NCBI GenBank assembly: GCA_016795385.1 | Contig: JAEUHI010000046.1 | Location: 1-64,000 of the forward strand | Reading direction: 5' to 3' | Source: Verrucomicrobiales bacterium | GTDB taxonomy: Bacteria > Verrucomicrobiota > Verrucomicrobiia > Verrucomicrobiales > DEV007 | DNA: 64,000 nt | Part shown: in pieces, positions 1-8,664 of the stretch | Layout: every line of letters starts with the position of its first letter | Position numbering within the stretch: the first letter of the stretch is position 1 | Program-made: the position numbers and the translations under genes | Notes under the pieces: model-generated | The model's input: the letters and a program-made list of their open reading frames with translations, nothing else | Told to the model about the DNA's origin: nothing | The model's database searches: none

Positions 1-95
1 TCGGCAACTTCGGAGATCGGTTTGCCGGTGTCGACGAGCTCCAGGGTCTGGGCCTTGAAGTCATCATTGTATCGATTGCGGGTCTTGCTGGACAT
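1..95 (-). CDS. IS3-family transposase OrfA, N-terminal fragment
   Basis: The reading frame starts at an ATG at 95 and runs off the left edge. It encodes about 31 residues starting MSSKTRNRYNDDFKAQ and continuing into a TLELVDTGKPISEVA segment. This is the typical start of the helix-turn-helix OrfA subunit of IS3/IS911-type transposases, which binds the element's ends. OrfB, the DDE catalytic part, would lie further left. Only the first helix of the DNA-binding domain is visible, so the family call rests on a short match to the familiar (R/K)YxDDFKAQ pattern. Confidence 0.7.
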   Translation of the reverse strand, partial: MSSKTRNRYNDDFKAQTLELVDTGKPISEVA

Positions 96-122
96 GATCT
101 GATTTTGGTCTCTGATGGTCCA
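1..122 (-). mobile_element. Left end of an IS3-family insertion sequence (partial)
   Basis: A transposase N-terminus reads leftward out of the window from position 95, so the element's 5' end lies just to the right of it. Read on the minus strand from 122, the DNA begins TGGACC. A TG terminus is what IS3-family inverted repeats usually show, so 122 is proposed as the element edge. The other end is outside the window, so neither the inverted repeat nor a target duplication can be confirmed. Confidence 0.4.
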
Positions 123-315
123 AAAAGCTAGCGCACCTCAGGAAGCGTTGCTGCCAACATGACTGCAAATGGCAGACCGGTCGCCGCATGGCTGACGCCC
201 ACAAAACCCAAAGCAGGACATGACGGCAGGCTCAAGGGCTTGCAGCCCTGAGTCGCCCCGACGTTCCGAGACGGCTCCGACTGGGGTTGGAATTCAACGA
301 TCCTCTCAGAACCTC

Positions 316-783
316 ATGAAGCGCTGTGCAAAGGTCGCGATCGGGGTTTCGGCCCTGTATGTCGCGCTGTATGTGGCGTTATCCGTGACTGGAGGATACG
401 AGCCGGCGAAGAGCGGCCGGTTCACCCGGCACGGCCTGAATCTGCCCGTGCACGATCTCTATTTGTGGCAGTTGCGGTTTGGGCGCGACTCTCCCTACCA
501 TGGCCGCTCGCAGTTGGTGCCGTGGCTGTTCAAGCCGCTTCTCTGGGTGGATCGCACACTCTGGCACCGGCCGTTGCCGATGTTGCAAGAGGATGATTCA
601 GGAAAGATCGTGGAATGTCCGCAGCCGCCGACCGATCGGATGCATCCGCGGATGAAGGCCGCGCAGAAGGTCATGGCGGACTCATCGGCCTGGTTGGAAG
701 AGGCGAGATCGACGCCGTCGAGCGAAGACGACGTGGCGGTGATCGAGGAACTGGCGAGGAAGCTGGAAGCGATCTATGAGTGA
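316..783 (+). CDS. Hypothetical membrane-anchored protein
   Basis: This 155-residue protein is unrecognised. The frame is open upstream to 220, but the ATG at 316 is chosen because it is followed at once by two basic residues and a hydrophobic segment (about residues 4-22) that looks like an N-terminal membrane anchor or uncleaved signal. The rest is hydrophilic, with a tryptophan- and proline-rich middle (VPWLFKPLLWVDRTLW) and an acidic helical C-terminus. It lies between the insertion sequence and another orphan small gene, so the region looks like accessory DNA. No function is proposed. Confidence 0.55.
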   Translation: MKRCAKVAIGVSALYVALYVALSVTGGYEPAKSGRFTRHGLNLPVHDLYLWQLRFGRDSPYHGRSQLVPWLFKPLLWVDRTLWHRPLPMLQEDDSGKIVECPQPPTDRMHPRMKAAQKVMADSSAWLEEARSTPSSEDDVAVIEELARKLEAIYE

Positions 784-935
784 TGGGGAGATGGCGACGA
801 CCCGCGCTGAAGGGACTTTTGGCTTGATCCCCGCGCCGGGGCCGGGCAGGATGCGGGTATGGCCTGAAGAGAGTGTGGGCGAATCGGATTCATCCACGCT
901 TCGGTGTCGCCGTACGATGGGCGACTGAACAAAAA

Positions 936-1226
936 ATGAACACGGTCCCCTGCAGAAAAGTGATTTTCTATTCCCGCGGAGACGAAGCTTCGTTTTTTGC
1001 CTTTGCGGGAGGGATTCCAGCTGTCACAAAAGTCGAGGGGGTCGCAGAGTCACTCGTTTTGCATCTCCGCCCCAAGGTGTCAGATGCTTCTCTCAGGGAT
1101 TTGATTGCGCTCCTCTACAGGTACAAGATTGATATGCGGCCTTTGGCCGAATTGAAGACCAAGAAGAATTCAGAATGGTTTTGTGATCCAGCGAGTTACT
1201 GGCACAAAAAGGTATTTGGGAAATGA
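936..1226 (+). CDS. Small conserved-looking hypothetical protein
   Basis: The protein has 96 residues. The ATG at 936 is preferred over the upstream frame opening at 873 because the upstream part is poor in protein-like sequence, whereas MNTVPCRKVIFYSRGDEASF starts a compact domain. The C-terminal half contains SLRDLIALLYRYKIDMRPL and ends with YWHKKVFGK. From memory this pattern (FYS+GDE, a middle RDLIALFYRYKIDM motif, a final YWHKxVFG) belongs to a small soluble family of unknown function scattered across proteobacteria and other phyla, but this is unverified. It has no signal peptide or membrane segment. It stands alone near a mobile element, which suggests acquired DNA. Confidence 0.6.
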   Translation: MNTVPCRKVIFYSRGDEASFFAFAGGIPAVTKVEGVAESLVLHLRPKVSDASLRDLIALLYRYKIDMRPLAELKTKKNSEWFCDPASYWHKKVFGK

Positions 1227-1450
1227 AGGTCGAACCCTGTCGGTCAGCCGCCTCGCTTACGCTCGCGGCTGCTCGCCGACGCTCGCCCTTTAGAAACAAA
1301 GCCCGCCGATCCCCGTAGCGGAACCGGCGACGGTTCCGAATCGGACGACGGGTGACGCCTCCTCCTCGCCCGCAAATCCGCCCGGGACAGCCCCGATGCC
1401 GCAATCAAGTGGCCGATTCCGGAAGTGTCGGCTTTTCATTTCGGGGCGTA

Positions 1451-3844
1451 ATGCTTACCATGAGCCGGGGATCCACCCCTGCCGCCGTTTCCCGCATGAG
1501 CCGTTTTCTCTTTCTGATGGTGATCGCCCTGGGCTTCTCCGCGATCGTGCCCGCCGGATCGCAGGACGCGCCGGAGACGAAGGAATTCGACCCGTTTTCC
1601 CAGGAGGCGCAGGCGGCGCTGGAGGCGCTGAGCAAGTCGGAGAGCGACAAGGCGCGGGAATTCCTGAATCCGGAGCAGGTGACGGGTCTGACGGAGCAGG
1701 TGAAGCCGGCGCTGGTGACGGTGCGGCAGATGGGCCGCGACGGCGGACAGCGGGGCACGGGATCGGGCTTCGTGATCTCGAAGGAAGGGCTGGTGGTGAC
1801 GAACCTGCATGTGATCGGGGAGGGGCAGCCGATCGAGGTGGAATTCGTCGATGGGACGAAGCACGAGGTGGTCTCGATCGAGGCGTCGGACCGTCACTAC
1901 GATCTGGCGGTGCTGCGGCTGGGGCCAACGGCGAAGGAGGTGCCTTTTCTGAAGCTGGGGGACTCGGGGGCGATCAAGCAGGGGGATCTGGTGCTGGGCT
2001 TCGGGGCGCCGCAGGGGCTGGGCTTCAGTGTGGTGCCGGGGGCGATCTCGGCGATCCGCAAGCTGGAGCCGGGCTTCGCGGGGGAGGGGGAGACGCCGGA
2101 ATTCCCGATGCTGCAACTGGCGATGCCGATCGAGCAGGGCAACAGCGGCGGTCCGGTGGTGAATCTGAAGGGGGAGGTGCTGGGGATCGTGACGCTGCGC
2201 CACCGGGTGACGGAGAATCTGGGTTTCGCGGTGCCGGCGAACGATCTGAAATCACTCCTGGAGAAGCCGAATCCGATCCCGATGGAGCGCTGGAGCACGA
2301 TCGGCACCCTGGATCCGCGGCAGTGGACGGCGGTGATGGGGGCGGAGTGGAGCCAGAGGGGCGGGGTGATCACGGCGCGGCATCCGGGCGATGGCTTCGG
2401 GGGACGGGCGCTGTGTGTCTCGTCTCTCCCGGTGCCGGAGGAACCCTACGAGGTGGCGGTGAAGGTGAAGCTGGATGAGGAAACGGGGGCGGCGGGCCTG
2501 GTCTTTGCCTCGGACGGAGACCAGGTGCACTATGGATTTTACCCGAGTGATGGGAAAATGCGGCTGACACGCTTCGAGGGTCCGGATGTCTACAGTTGGT
2601 CGATCCTGGAGCAGGTGGAGGCGCCGTCGTATGTGCCGGGGGAATGGAACCGGCTGCGGGTGCGGGTGGAGAAGGATCGCATCGTCGCCTGGGTGAACGA
2701 GGTGCAGGTGCTGTCGCTGGCGGACGGGGAGCTGAGGGGTGGCAAGGCGGGGCTGTGCAAATTCCGCCAGACGAAGGCGGAATTCCGCGAATTCCGGATC
2801 GGGAAGGATCTCTCGGCGAAGCCGCTCTCGAAGGAGGAGGCGACGCGGCTGAGCGAGGTGCTGAAACGCCACGAGGGGGAAGGGGCCTCGGGCGAGGTGT
2901 TGGAGGAGTTGGGCAGGCAGAGTGAGACGAGCCGGCGCTATCTGCTGGAGACGGTGGAGGAGCTGGAGGCACGGATCGCGGAGCTGCGCACGCTGGAGGG
3001 GCTGGTGCATCGCACGGCGGTGGAGCGGGAGCTGATCATGGCGCTGGATCGTCCGTCGTCGGAGGTGGATCTTTTCGAGGTGGGGCTGCAGATCGCGCGG
3101 ATCGACGATCCGGAGCTGGATCTGGATCACTACCGGGCGGTCTTTGCGCAGATGGCGAAGGAGGCGGAGGCGTTTGTGGAAAAGGCGGCTCCGGAGGGCG
3201 GGGCGCGCGAGCGATCGGAGGCGCTGCGGGATTTCCTGTTCAAGGAGATCGGATTCCACGGCAGCCGCGGGGATTATTACCACCATGCGAACAGCTATGT
3301 GAACCACGTGCTGGATGATCGGGAGGGGCTGCCGATCACGCTGAGTGTGTTGTTTGTGGAAATGGCGCGGCGTCTGGGGATCGAGGGGGTGTATGGGGCG
3401 GCGCTGCCGGGGAAATTCATGGTGGGGTGGAATCCGGAGAAGGAGGGCGCGGAGGAGGCGGTGCTCTACGATGTCTTCGAGGGCGGGAAGAGCCACACGA
3501 AGGAGGAGGCGACGCGGGCGGCTTTTGAGATGACGGGCACGGCTCCGGAGCCGGAAAGTTTTGAGCCGGCGGAGCCGCGCGACATCGCGGTGCGGATGCT
3601 GAGGAATCTGGTGGATATCGAGATCAACCGCCGCCAGACGCCGGAGCAGGCGGAGGATTACCTGGAGCTGCTCCTCGCGATCGAGCCGGATGCGGCCTAC
3701 GAGAGATTCCAGCGGGCGATCCTGCGGGTGCAATCGTCGGAGATCGCGGGGGCGAAGGAGGATCTGGATTGGCTGCTGGAACACCGGCCTCCGGGTCTGG
3801 ACTACTTCCGGCTAGAGCAATTCCGCGAGTCGCTGCCGGAGTGA
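1451..3844 (+). CDS. Secreted trypsin-like serine protease fused to LamG-like, SirB1/transglutaminase-like and TPR-like regions
   Basis: About 797 residues, probably exported: a basic start followed by a hydrophobic stretch ending near PAGSQ. The ATG at 1496 is an alternative start that keeps the signal. Residues about 80-280 form an HtrA/DegP-type trypsin fold with the full triad: His120 in TNLHV, Asp151 in HYDLAVLRL and Ser232 in GNSGGPV. No PDZ domain follows. Instead there is a concanavalin/LamG-like segment (about 290-460), a coiled linker, a SirB1-type transglutaminase-like domain (NHVLDDREGLPITLSVLF, LPGKFMVGW) and a short TPR-like tail. SirB1-like domains usually lack the catalytic cysteine, and none is seen here. 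The next gene begins 14 bases downstream, so the two are probably co-transcribed. Confidence 0.8.
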   Translation: MLTMSRGSTPAAVSRMSRFLFLMVIALGFSAIVPAGSQDAPETKEFDPFSQEAQAALEALSKSESDKAREFLNPEQVTGLTEQVKPALVTVRQMGRDGGQRGTGSGFVISKEGLVVTNLHVIGEGQPIEVEFVDGTKHEVVSIEASDRHYDLAVLRLGPTAKEVPFLKLGDSGAIKQGDLVLGFGAPQGLGFSVVPGAISAIRKLEPGFAGEGETPEFPMLQLAMPIEQGNSGGPVVNLKGEVLGIVTLRHRVTENLGFAVPANDLKSLLEKPNPIPMERWSTIGTLDPRQWTAVMGAEWSQRGGVITARHPGDGFGGRALCVSSLPVPEEPYEVAVKVKLDEETGAAGLVFASDGDQVHYGFYPSDGKMRLTRFEGPDVYSWSILEQVEAPSYVPGEWNRLRVRVEKDRIVAWVNEVQVLSLADGELRGGKAGLCKFRQTKAEFREFRIGKDLSAKPLSKEEATRLSEVLKRHEGEGASGEVLEELGRQSETSRRYLLETVEELEARIAELRTLEGLVHRTAVERELIMALDRPSSEVDLFEVGLQIARIDDPELDLDHYRAVFAQMAKEAEAFVEKAAPEGGARERSEALRDFLFKEIGFHGSRGDYYHHANSYVNHVLDDREGLPITLSVLFVEMARRLGIEGVYGAALPGKFMVGWNPEKEGAEEAVLYDVFEGGKSHTKEEATRAAFEMTGTAPEPESFEPAEPRDIAVRMLRNLVDIEINRRQTPEQAEDYLELLLAIEPDAAYERFQRAILRVQSSEIAGAKEDLDWLLEHRPPGLDYFRLEQFRESLPE

Positions 3845-3858
3845 GGACGCCGCTTGGC

Positions 3859-5139
3859 ATGGTGGAATCCCGCGCTACTGTCCCGCCCATCAAAGTGCTC
3901 CTCCAGATCTATCGGCTCTCGATCCTGCTCGCGATCGCGTGGCTGGTGCGCTCGCATCAGGACCGCCTGCGGGTGCAGGGCGACTGGCCGGTGACGGTGG
4001 CGGAGGTGAAGGTCTTTCTGAAAGAGGCGCACAGGCTGAGGGTGGATCCGGGGCCGCGGGCGGGGCTGGAGGTGCTGGATGTGTCGGGCGCGCGGATCGG
4101 CTACGCGGTGCGGACGATGCCGGAATCGCGCGAGATCACGGGCTACTCGGGTCCGACGGATGTGCTGGCGGTTTTCAACGCGGCGGACGAAGGGGTGGGC
4201 ATCGCGATCCGTCACAGCTACGACACGCCGAGCCATGTGGAGGATGTGCGGATGGATTTCCTTTTCATGAAGAAGTGGAACGGCCGCCCGTGGGCGGAGA
4301 TCGCGAAGATCACGGATCTGGGGGAGGCGGGCATCTACGGGGTGTCGGGGGCGACGCGCACGAGCGACGCGGTGGCGAAGAGCATCACGCACCGTCTCGC
4401 GGTGGCGGAGGGACGCGCGGGGGTGGAGCGCCGCCTGACGCTGACGTGGCGCGACGGGGTGCTGGCGGGATTCGTCGCGCTGGGATGTCTTTTTGCGTTC
4501 TGGAAGGCGAAGGCTTTCCAGCGCTGGCGCTGGGTCTACTCGGTGGCGACGATCGCGGGGCTGGGACTGTGGATGGGGGATCTGATCGCGCAATCGCTGC
4601 TGGTGGGCTGGATGGAGAGCCGGGTGCCCTGGGAGGCAACGCCGGGGTTGGTGCTCTTTGTGGTGGCGGCGTTTCTGGTGCCGTGGTTCACGGGGCAGCC
4701 GGTCTATTGCCAATTCATCTGTCCGCACGGGAACCTGCAACGCTGGACGATGAAGGTGCTGCCGGCGCGGTGGAAACGTCCGCTGGCGGAGGATGGAAAG
4801 TGGATCGGCCGCACGGTGCCGGCGATGCTGTTGCTTCTGGTGCTGGGGGTGTCCTTCCTGCAGCTGGATTTTGATCTCGCGGGGATCGAGCCTTTCGACG
4901 CGTACCTGCTGACGGGGGCGGGACTGGCGACGATCGGTGTGGCTCTGGCCGGGCTGGCGGTGTCGCTCTGGTATCCGATGGCCTACTGCAAGTATGGCTG
5001 CCCGACGGGCTGGCTTTTGGAGTTTGTCAGGAAGCGGACGGGCCGCGACCGCTTCTCGGACCGCGACTGGATCGGGCTGGGGCTGCTGGGGGTGGCGGTG
5101 GCGCTGTATCTCCTGCCGCTGGAATGGTTCCTCGGCTGA
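3859..5139 (+). CDS. FMN-binding / 4Fe-4S membrane protein (NosR/RnfG-like)
   Basis: About 426 residues. An N-terminal hydrophobic anchor (about 10-27) leads into an extracytoplasmic FMN-binding domain. This carries the flavinylation motif VSGATRTSDA, with Thr166 as the expected site of covalent FMN attachment by ApbE. Four to six membrane helices follow, with two CxxxCP motifs (CQFICP from Cys284 and CKYGCP from Cys377) of the kind that hold iron-sulfur clusters in NosR-type proteins. The layout matches the NosR-like electron-transfer family but is shorter than NosR and lacks the C-terminal ferredoxin pair. The likely role is electron flow across the inner membrane to a periplasmic acceptor. 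The partner is not identified, and no nos genes are nearby. Confidence 0.75.
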   Translation: MVESRATVPPIKVLLQIYRLSILLAIAWLVRSHQDRLRVQGDWPVTVAEVKVFLKEAHRLRVDPGPRAGLEVLDVSGARIGYAVRTMPESREITGYSGPTDVLAVFNAADEGVGIAIRHSYDTPSHVEDVRMDFLFMKKWNGRPWAEIAKITDLGEAGIYGVSGATRTSDAVAKSITHRLAVAEGRAGVERRLTLTWRDGVLAGFVALGCLFAFWKAKAFQRWRWVYSVATIAGLGLWMGDLIAQSLLVGWMESRVPWEATPGLVLFVVAAFLVPWFTGQPVYCQFICPHGNLQRWTMKVLPARWKRPLAEDGKWIGRTVPAMLLLLVLGVSFLQLDFDLAGIEPFDAYLLTGAGLATIGVALAGLAVSLWYPMAYCKYGCPTGWLLEFVRKRTGRDRFSDRDWIGLGLLGVAVALYLLPLEWFLG

Positions 5140-5145
5140 GCAAGG

Positions 5146-5562
5146 ATGAAACGGAAGATGAAGACTCTCGTGATCCGTCTCTGCGGCCTGCTCCTGGTGG
5201 GGGCGATCGGTGCGCTGCTCTTCGTGCCGCCGCTGCTGCAGAAACGATCGGAGCGCCGGGTGCGGGCGATGCTGCTGGTGGTGCAGGAGGGGCTGCAGCG
5301 CTACCACGTGGCGGAGGAGCTGTATCCGCGGAAGCTCCTGAAGGGGCACGAGCTGGTGGGGCTGCTGCTGGCGGACGGGCATCTGAAGGAAGCGCCCGCG
5401 AATCCCTGGACGGGACGTGCCTACACGGATCCGGAGGACGCCGACTGGCTGCGTTACCGGTCGGACAGTGCGGGCGAGACGTACGAGCTGACGGTGTTGT
5501 ATCCGGGGACGGAGGAGGTAGAATTCCGCCTCGACACGACGAAACATCAGTCGCTCGAGTGA
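5146..5562 (+). CDS. GspG-like (type II secretion pseudopilin-related) protein
   Basis: 138 residues: a basic N-terminus, one membrane helix (about 8-31) and a periplasmic domain. The domain has the pseudopilin-like run LQRYHVAEELYP and then APANPWTGRAYTDPEDADWL, which resembles the conserved C-terminal part of GspG major pseudopilins (DPWGxxY region). The N-terminus has no clear prepilin cleavage site (no G followed by F-T-L-x-E), so it may be a membrane-anchored relative rather than a processed pseudopilin. It starts six bases after the FMN/Fe-S gene, implying one transcript. No secretion genes are adjacent, but a secretin cluster and a prepilin peptidase lie elsewhere in the window. Confidence 0.6.
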   Translation: MKRKMKTLVIRLCGLLLVGAIGALLFVPPLLQKRSERRVRAMLLVVQEGLQRYHVAEELYPRKLLKGHELVGLLLADGHLKEAPANPWTGRAYTDPEDADWLRYRSDSAGETYELTVLYPGTEEVEFRLDTTKHQSLE

Positions 5563-5582
5563 AAACTTTCTCCCCTCCCTCC

Positions 5583-6374
5583 ATGAACGTGCATGAATAC
5601 AACCGGAACGCGTGGAACCTGCAATCGCTGGACGGCTGCCGCTGGAGCACGCCTTATCCGGATGAGGTGATCGAGCGGGCGAAACGCGGTGATTGGTCGG
5701 TGATCCTGACGCCGAACCGGGCGGTGCCGCGGGATTGGTTCCCGGCTTATCCGGATCTGGGCGGGCTGAAGATCCTCGCTCTGGCGAGCGGGGGAGGGCA
5801 ACAGGTGCCGGTCTTCGCGGCGGCGGGGGCGGAGGTGACCTCGTTCGAGGCATCGGACGTGCAGTTGGAAAAGGATGAGGAGGCCTGCGCCCGGCATGGC
5901 CTGAAGGTGCAGGCGGTGCAGGGCGACATGGCGGATCTCTCGGCGCTGGCCTCGGGCACGTATGATCTGATTTTCAATCCGGTCTCGAATGTCTTCGCGG
6001 AATCGCTGGAGCCGATCTGGCGGGAATGTCACCGCGTGCTGAAGCCGGGAGGGCGCCTGCTCTGCGGCTTCACGAATCCGGCTTTCTACCTGTTCGACCA
6101 TGCCCTGCTCGAGGAGACGGGGGAGATCGTGGTGATCAACCGCCTGCCGTATTCGGATCTGGAGTCGGAGGATCACGACGCGCTCTCGGAGCAGCTCGAG
6201 GCGCAGATGATTCTGGAGCACAGCCACAGCTGGGAAACGCAGCTCGGCGGCCAATGCCACGCGGGCTTTGCGATCACGGGATTTTATGAGGATGACTGGG
6301 ACGAGGAATCGACCCGGCTGCAGGGCTGGATGCCGATGTATGCGGCGACGCGGTCGGTGAAGTGGGTCGGTTAG
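5583..6374 (+). CDS. Class I SAM-dependent methyltransferase
   Basis: 263 residues. The ATG at 5583 gives the natural start of a cytoplasmic Rossmann-fold methyltransferase. Motif I is LALASGGGQQVPVFAAAGA (about 62-80), an acidic SAM ribose ligand follows in TSFEASD, and the post-motif region VLKPGGRLLCGF is typical. The family transfers methyl groups from S-adenosylmethionine to small molecules or other substrates. The substrate cannot be read from the sequence. It lies 20 bases after the GspG-like gene and probably ends that operon. It lacks the CmoA or UbiE signatures, so no specific name is given. Confidence 0.8.
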   Translation: MNVHEYNRNAWNLQSLDGCRWSTPYPDEVIERAKRGDWSVILTPNRAVPRDWFPAYPDLGGLKILALASGGGQQVPVFAAAGAEVTSFEASDVQLEKDEEACARHGLKVQAVQGDMADLSALASGTYDLIFNPVSNVFAESLEPIWRECHRVLKPGGRLLCGFTNPAFYLFDHALLEETGEIVVINRLPYSDLESEDHDALSEQLEAQMILEHSHSWETQLGGQCHAGFAITGFYEDDWDEESTRLQGWMPMYAATRSVKWVG

Positions 6375-6432
6375 GCACACCCGGCGAAAGAAAGGACCGT
6401 CCTTTTCCACGAAGCGTAGTAAATTGAGCCCG

Positions 6433-7782
6433 ATGATGCTCCCCCGACTCTCTTTTTCCCTCGTCCTGCTGTCCTCGACCGTGTCGGCGGCGGATTGGCC
6501 GCACTTCCTGGGACCGAAGTATGATCTGCACTGCACGGAGACGGGGCTGCACCTCGATTTCCCCGAGTCGGGTCCGAAGAAGCTCTGGGAAGTGGAGCGC
6601 GGCCGCGGCCACGCGGGGCCGGTGGTGATCGGCGACAAGGTGGTTTACATCCATCAGGTGGATCAAAACGAGCAGATCCGCTGCCTCGAGGCGGCGACGG
6701 GCAAGGAGATCTGGGAGCACTCGTATCCGGTGGAGGTGGATCAGAATTTCGGGGTGGTGGATGCACCGCGCTCAAGCCCGGTGGCGGATGTGGAAACGGG
6801 CCTGATCTACACGCTGGGCAACGACGGGGATCTCATCTGCCTGCAGCTCGCCGACGGCAAGGTGGTGTGGCAGATCTCGGTGCCGGAGGTGTTCGGGACG
6901 GGGCCTTTCTTTTTCGGCTACGGCTCGTCGCCGCTGATCCACGGGGAGAAACTGATCGTCAATGTGGGGGCGGAGGATGTCTGTGTGGCGGCGGTGAACA
7001 AGCGCGATGGCAAGACGCTCTGGCAGACGGATCACGCGTGGCACGGCAGCTACGCCTCGCCGATCATCGCGAACCTGCACGGGCAGGAGAAGCTGCTGGT
7101 CTTCACGGGCGGCCGGGTGAAACCTCCAACGGGCGGGCTGCTCTGCATGAATCCCGAGACGGGGGCGATCGACAGCGAGTTTCCCTGGCGGTCGGACAAT
7201 TTCGCGAGCGTGAATGCGACGAGCCCGGTGGTCTGCGGGGAGAATCTCGTCTTTCTCAGCGAGGACTACGGCCTCGGCGGGGTGATGGTGGAATACGACG
7301 CGGCCTTCCAACCGCAGGTGCGCTGGACTTCGCCGGAGCTGGGTTGCCAGTTCCAGACGCCGATCTATCACCAGGGCACGCTCTACGGGCTGGGCGGGAA
7401 CGGCGGCCTGATGTTGGCCTACGATGTGCGCAGCGGGCGCATGCTCTGGAACGAGGCATTCTACGAAACGAAGATCGAATGGCAGGGCCGGCCGATCTCG
7501 GTGAGTCTGGGCCACGCGCACCTCATCCATGTGGATGGCGCTTTCCTCTGCCTCGGCGAAGACGGGGTGCTGATGCGGCTGAATCTGAACCCGGGTGGAT
7601 TCGAGATCGTGGCGAAGACACGGCTCTTTTATGCTCCGGAGACGTGGGCGCCTCCGGTGATCAGCGGAGGGCGGCTTTTTGTGACGCAGAACGAACTCGG
7701 CCCGAAGCTGCATTGCTACGATCTGACGGTGGAGGCTCCGGACCTGACAGGGTCTGCCGCGGGACCGAACCCTCTTCGATGA
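6433..7782 (+). CDS. Secreted PQQ-type beta-propeller protein
   Basis: About 449 residues. The start is one of two adjacent ATGs at 6433/6436; the frame also has a TTG at 6424. A signal peptide ends at TVSAADWPHF. The mature part consists of repeated blades with tryptophan-docking-like sequences (EAATGKEIWEHSY, LADGKVVWQISVP, KRDGKTLWQTDH, DVRSGRMLWNEAFY), typical of PQQ-like outer-envelope or periplasmic propellers. No calcium/PQQ catalytic residues of quinoprotein dehydrogenases are evident and no heme motif is present, so an enzymatic role is uncertain. Such proteins are common in Verrucomicrobiota and Planctomycetes. Confidence 0.8.
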   Translation: MMLPRLSFSLVLLSSTVSAADWPHFLGPKYDLHCTETGLHLDFPESGPKKLWEVERGRGHAGPVVIGDKVVYIHQVDQNEQIRCLEAATGKEIWEHSYPVEVDQNFGVVDAPRSSPVADVETGLIYTLGNDGDLICLQLADGKVVWQISVPEVFGTGPFFFGYGSSPLIHGEKLIVNVGAEDVCVAAVNKRDGKTLWQTDHAWHGSYASPIIANLHGQEKLLVFTGGRVKPPTGGLLCMNPETGAIDSEFPWRSDNFASVNATSPVVCGENLVFLSEDYGLGGVMVEYDAAFQPQVRWTSPELGCQFQTPIYHQGTLYGLGGNGGLMLAYDVRSGRMLWNEAFYETKIEWQGRPISVSLGHAHLIHVDGAFLCLGEDGVLMRLNLNPGGFEIVAKTRLFYAPETWAPPVISGGRLFVTQNELGPKLHCYDLTVEAPDLTGSAAGPNPLR

Positions 7783-7908
7783 GGGGCGGCGAGGCGGGAG
7801 GGATCGAACGAGGCGACGATCCTGCCGCAAATAATGGTTTCCTTTCCGGAGGGGCGGGATACTGTGCGCGCTCCCGCCGCGAAACCGGCGGCCCTGCAGC
7901 GAAAGACG

Positions 7909-8628
7909 ATGAATTCCGACTCCCTCAACGGCGTCCTCCTGGTCGACAAGGGGCCCGACATGACCTCGCATGATGTCGTGGCGGTGGCCCGTCGTGCCCT
8001 GAATACGAAAAAGATCGGCCACTGCGGCACGCTCGATCCGATGGCGACGGGCTTGCTCATTCTCGTGATCGGCAAGGCCACGAAGATCCAGGATCTGCTG
8101 ATGTCGGAGGACAAGGAATACACCGGCACGCTCTCGCTGGGCAAGACGACGAACACGCAGGACGCGGAGGGCGAGGTGACCGAGGAACGCGAGGTGCCTG
8201 CCTTCAGCGACGAGGAGATCACGGCTGCCTTCGAGAAGTACAAAGGCGATTTTTACCAGACGCCGCCGATGGTTTCGGCGATCAAGAAGGACGGGGTGCC
8301 GCTCTACAAGCTGGCGCGGCAAGGCAAGGAAGTGGAGCGCGAGCCCCGCTTCGTACATGTCTACGGCTACCGCATCGACGGCATCCGCCTGCCCGAGGTG
8401 GACTTCACGGTGAAGTGCAGCAAGGGATTCTACGTCCGCACCTACGCCCACGATATCGGTGCGACGCTCGGCTGCGGGGCTCACCTGAAGTCCCTGCGGC
8501 GGACGCGCTCGGGCAAATTCGACCTGGTGCGCTCGGTGACCTTCGAGGATTTGAAACATGGCGATTCGCGCGAGGTGATCGGCAAAATGCTCTCGCTGCC
8601 GGAAGTGTCGCGCCTGCGCGGTGCCTGA
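7909..8628 (+). CDS. truB: tRNA pseudouridine(55) synthase TruB
   Basis: 239 residues. It converts U55 of the tRNA T-loop to pseudouridine. The catalytic block GHCGTLDPMATGLL is intact, with the nucleophile Asp43. The following segment EYTGTLSLGKTTNTQDAEG and the thumb-loop region QTPPMVSAIKKDGVPLYKLAR are classic TruB. The C-terminal PUA domain seen in E. coli is reduced, giving the shorter bacterial form. The ATG at 7909 gives the usual MNGxLLVDKP-like start. It is followed 36 bases later by ribF, a widespread gene pair. Confidence 0.95.
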   Translation: MNSDSLNGVLLVDKGPDMTSHDVVAVARRALNTKKIGHCGTLDPMATGLLILVIGKATKIQDLLMSEDKEYTGTLSLGKTTNTQDAEGEVTEEREVPAFSDEEITAAFEKYKGDFYQTPPMVSAIKKDGVPLYKLARQGKEVEREPRFVHVYGYRIDGIRLPEVDFTVKCSKGFYVRTYAHDIGATLGCGAHLKSLRRTRSGKFDLVRSVTFEDLKHGDSREVIGKMLSLPEVSRLRGA

Positions 8629-8664
8629 AGACGCCGAGGCGGCGTATCCACGGGAGCGTGACTG

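Noticed and set aside
1227..1450. GC-rich hairpin-like stretch (recurring GCTCGC and GCCGC/GCGGC arms) before the protease gene
   Set aside because: It is a short stem of five bases without a T tract, with no second copy noticed in the window. It is too weak to call a repeat element or terminator.
2252..3784. Long minus-strand open frame (510 codons)
   Set aside because: It is antisense to the protease-fusion gene. Its translation is Arg/His/Leu/Pro-rich low-complexity sequence typical of the opposite strand of GC-rich coding DNA.
5124..5582. Upstream extension of the methyltransferase frame
   Set aside because: The extension overlaps the GspG-like gene in another frame and encodes low-complexity sequence. 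The ATG at 5583 is the natural start.
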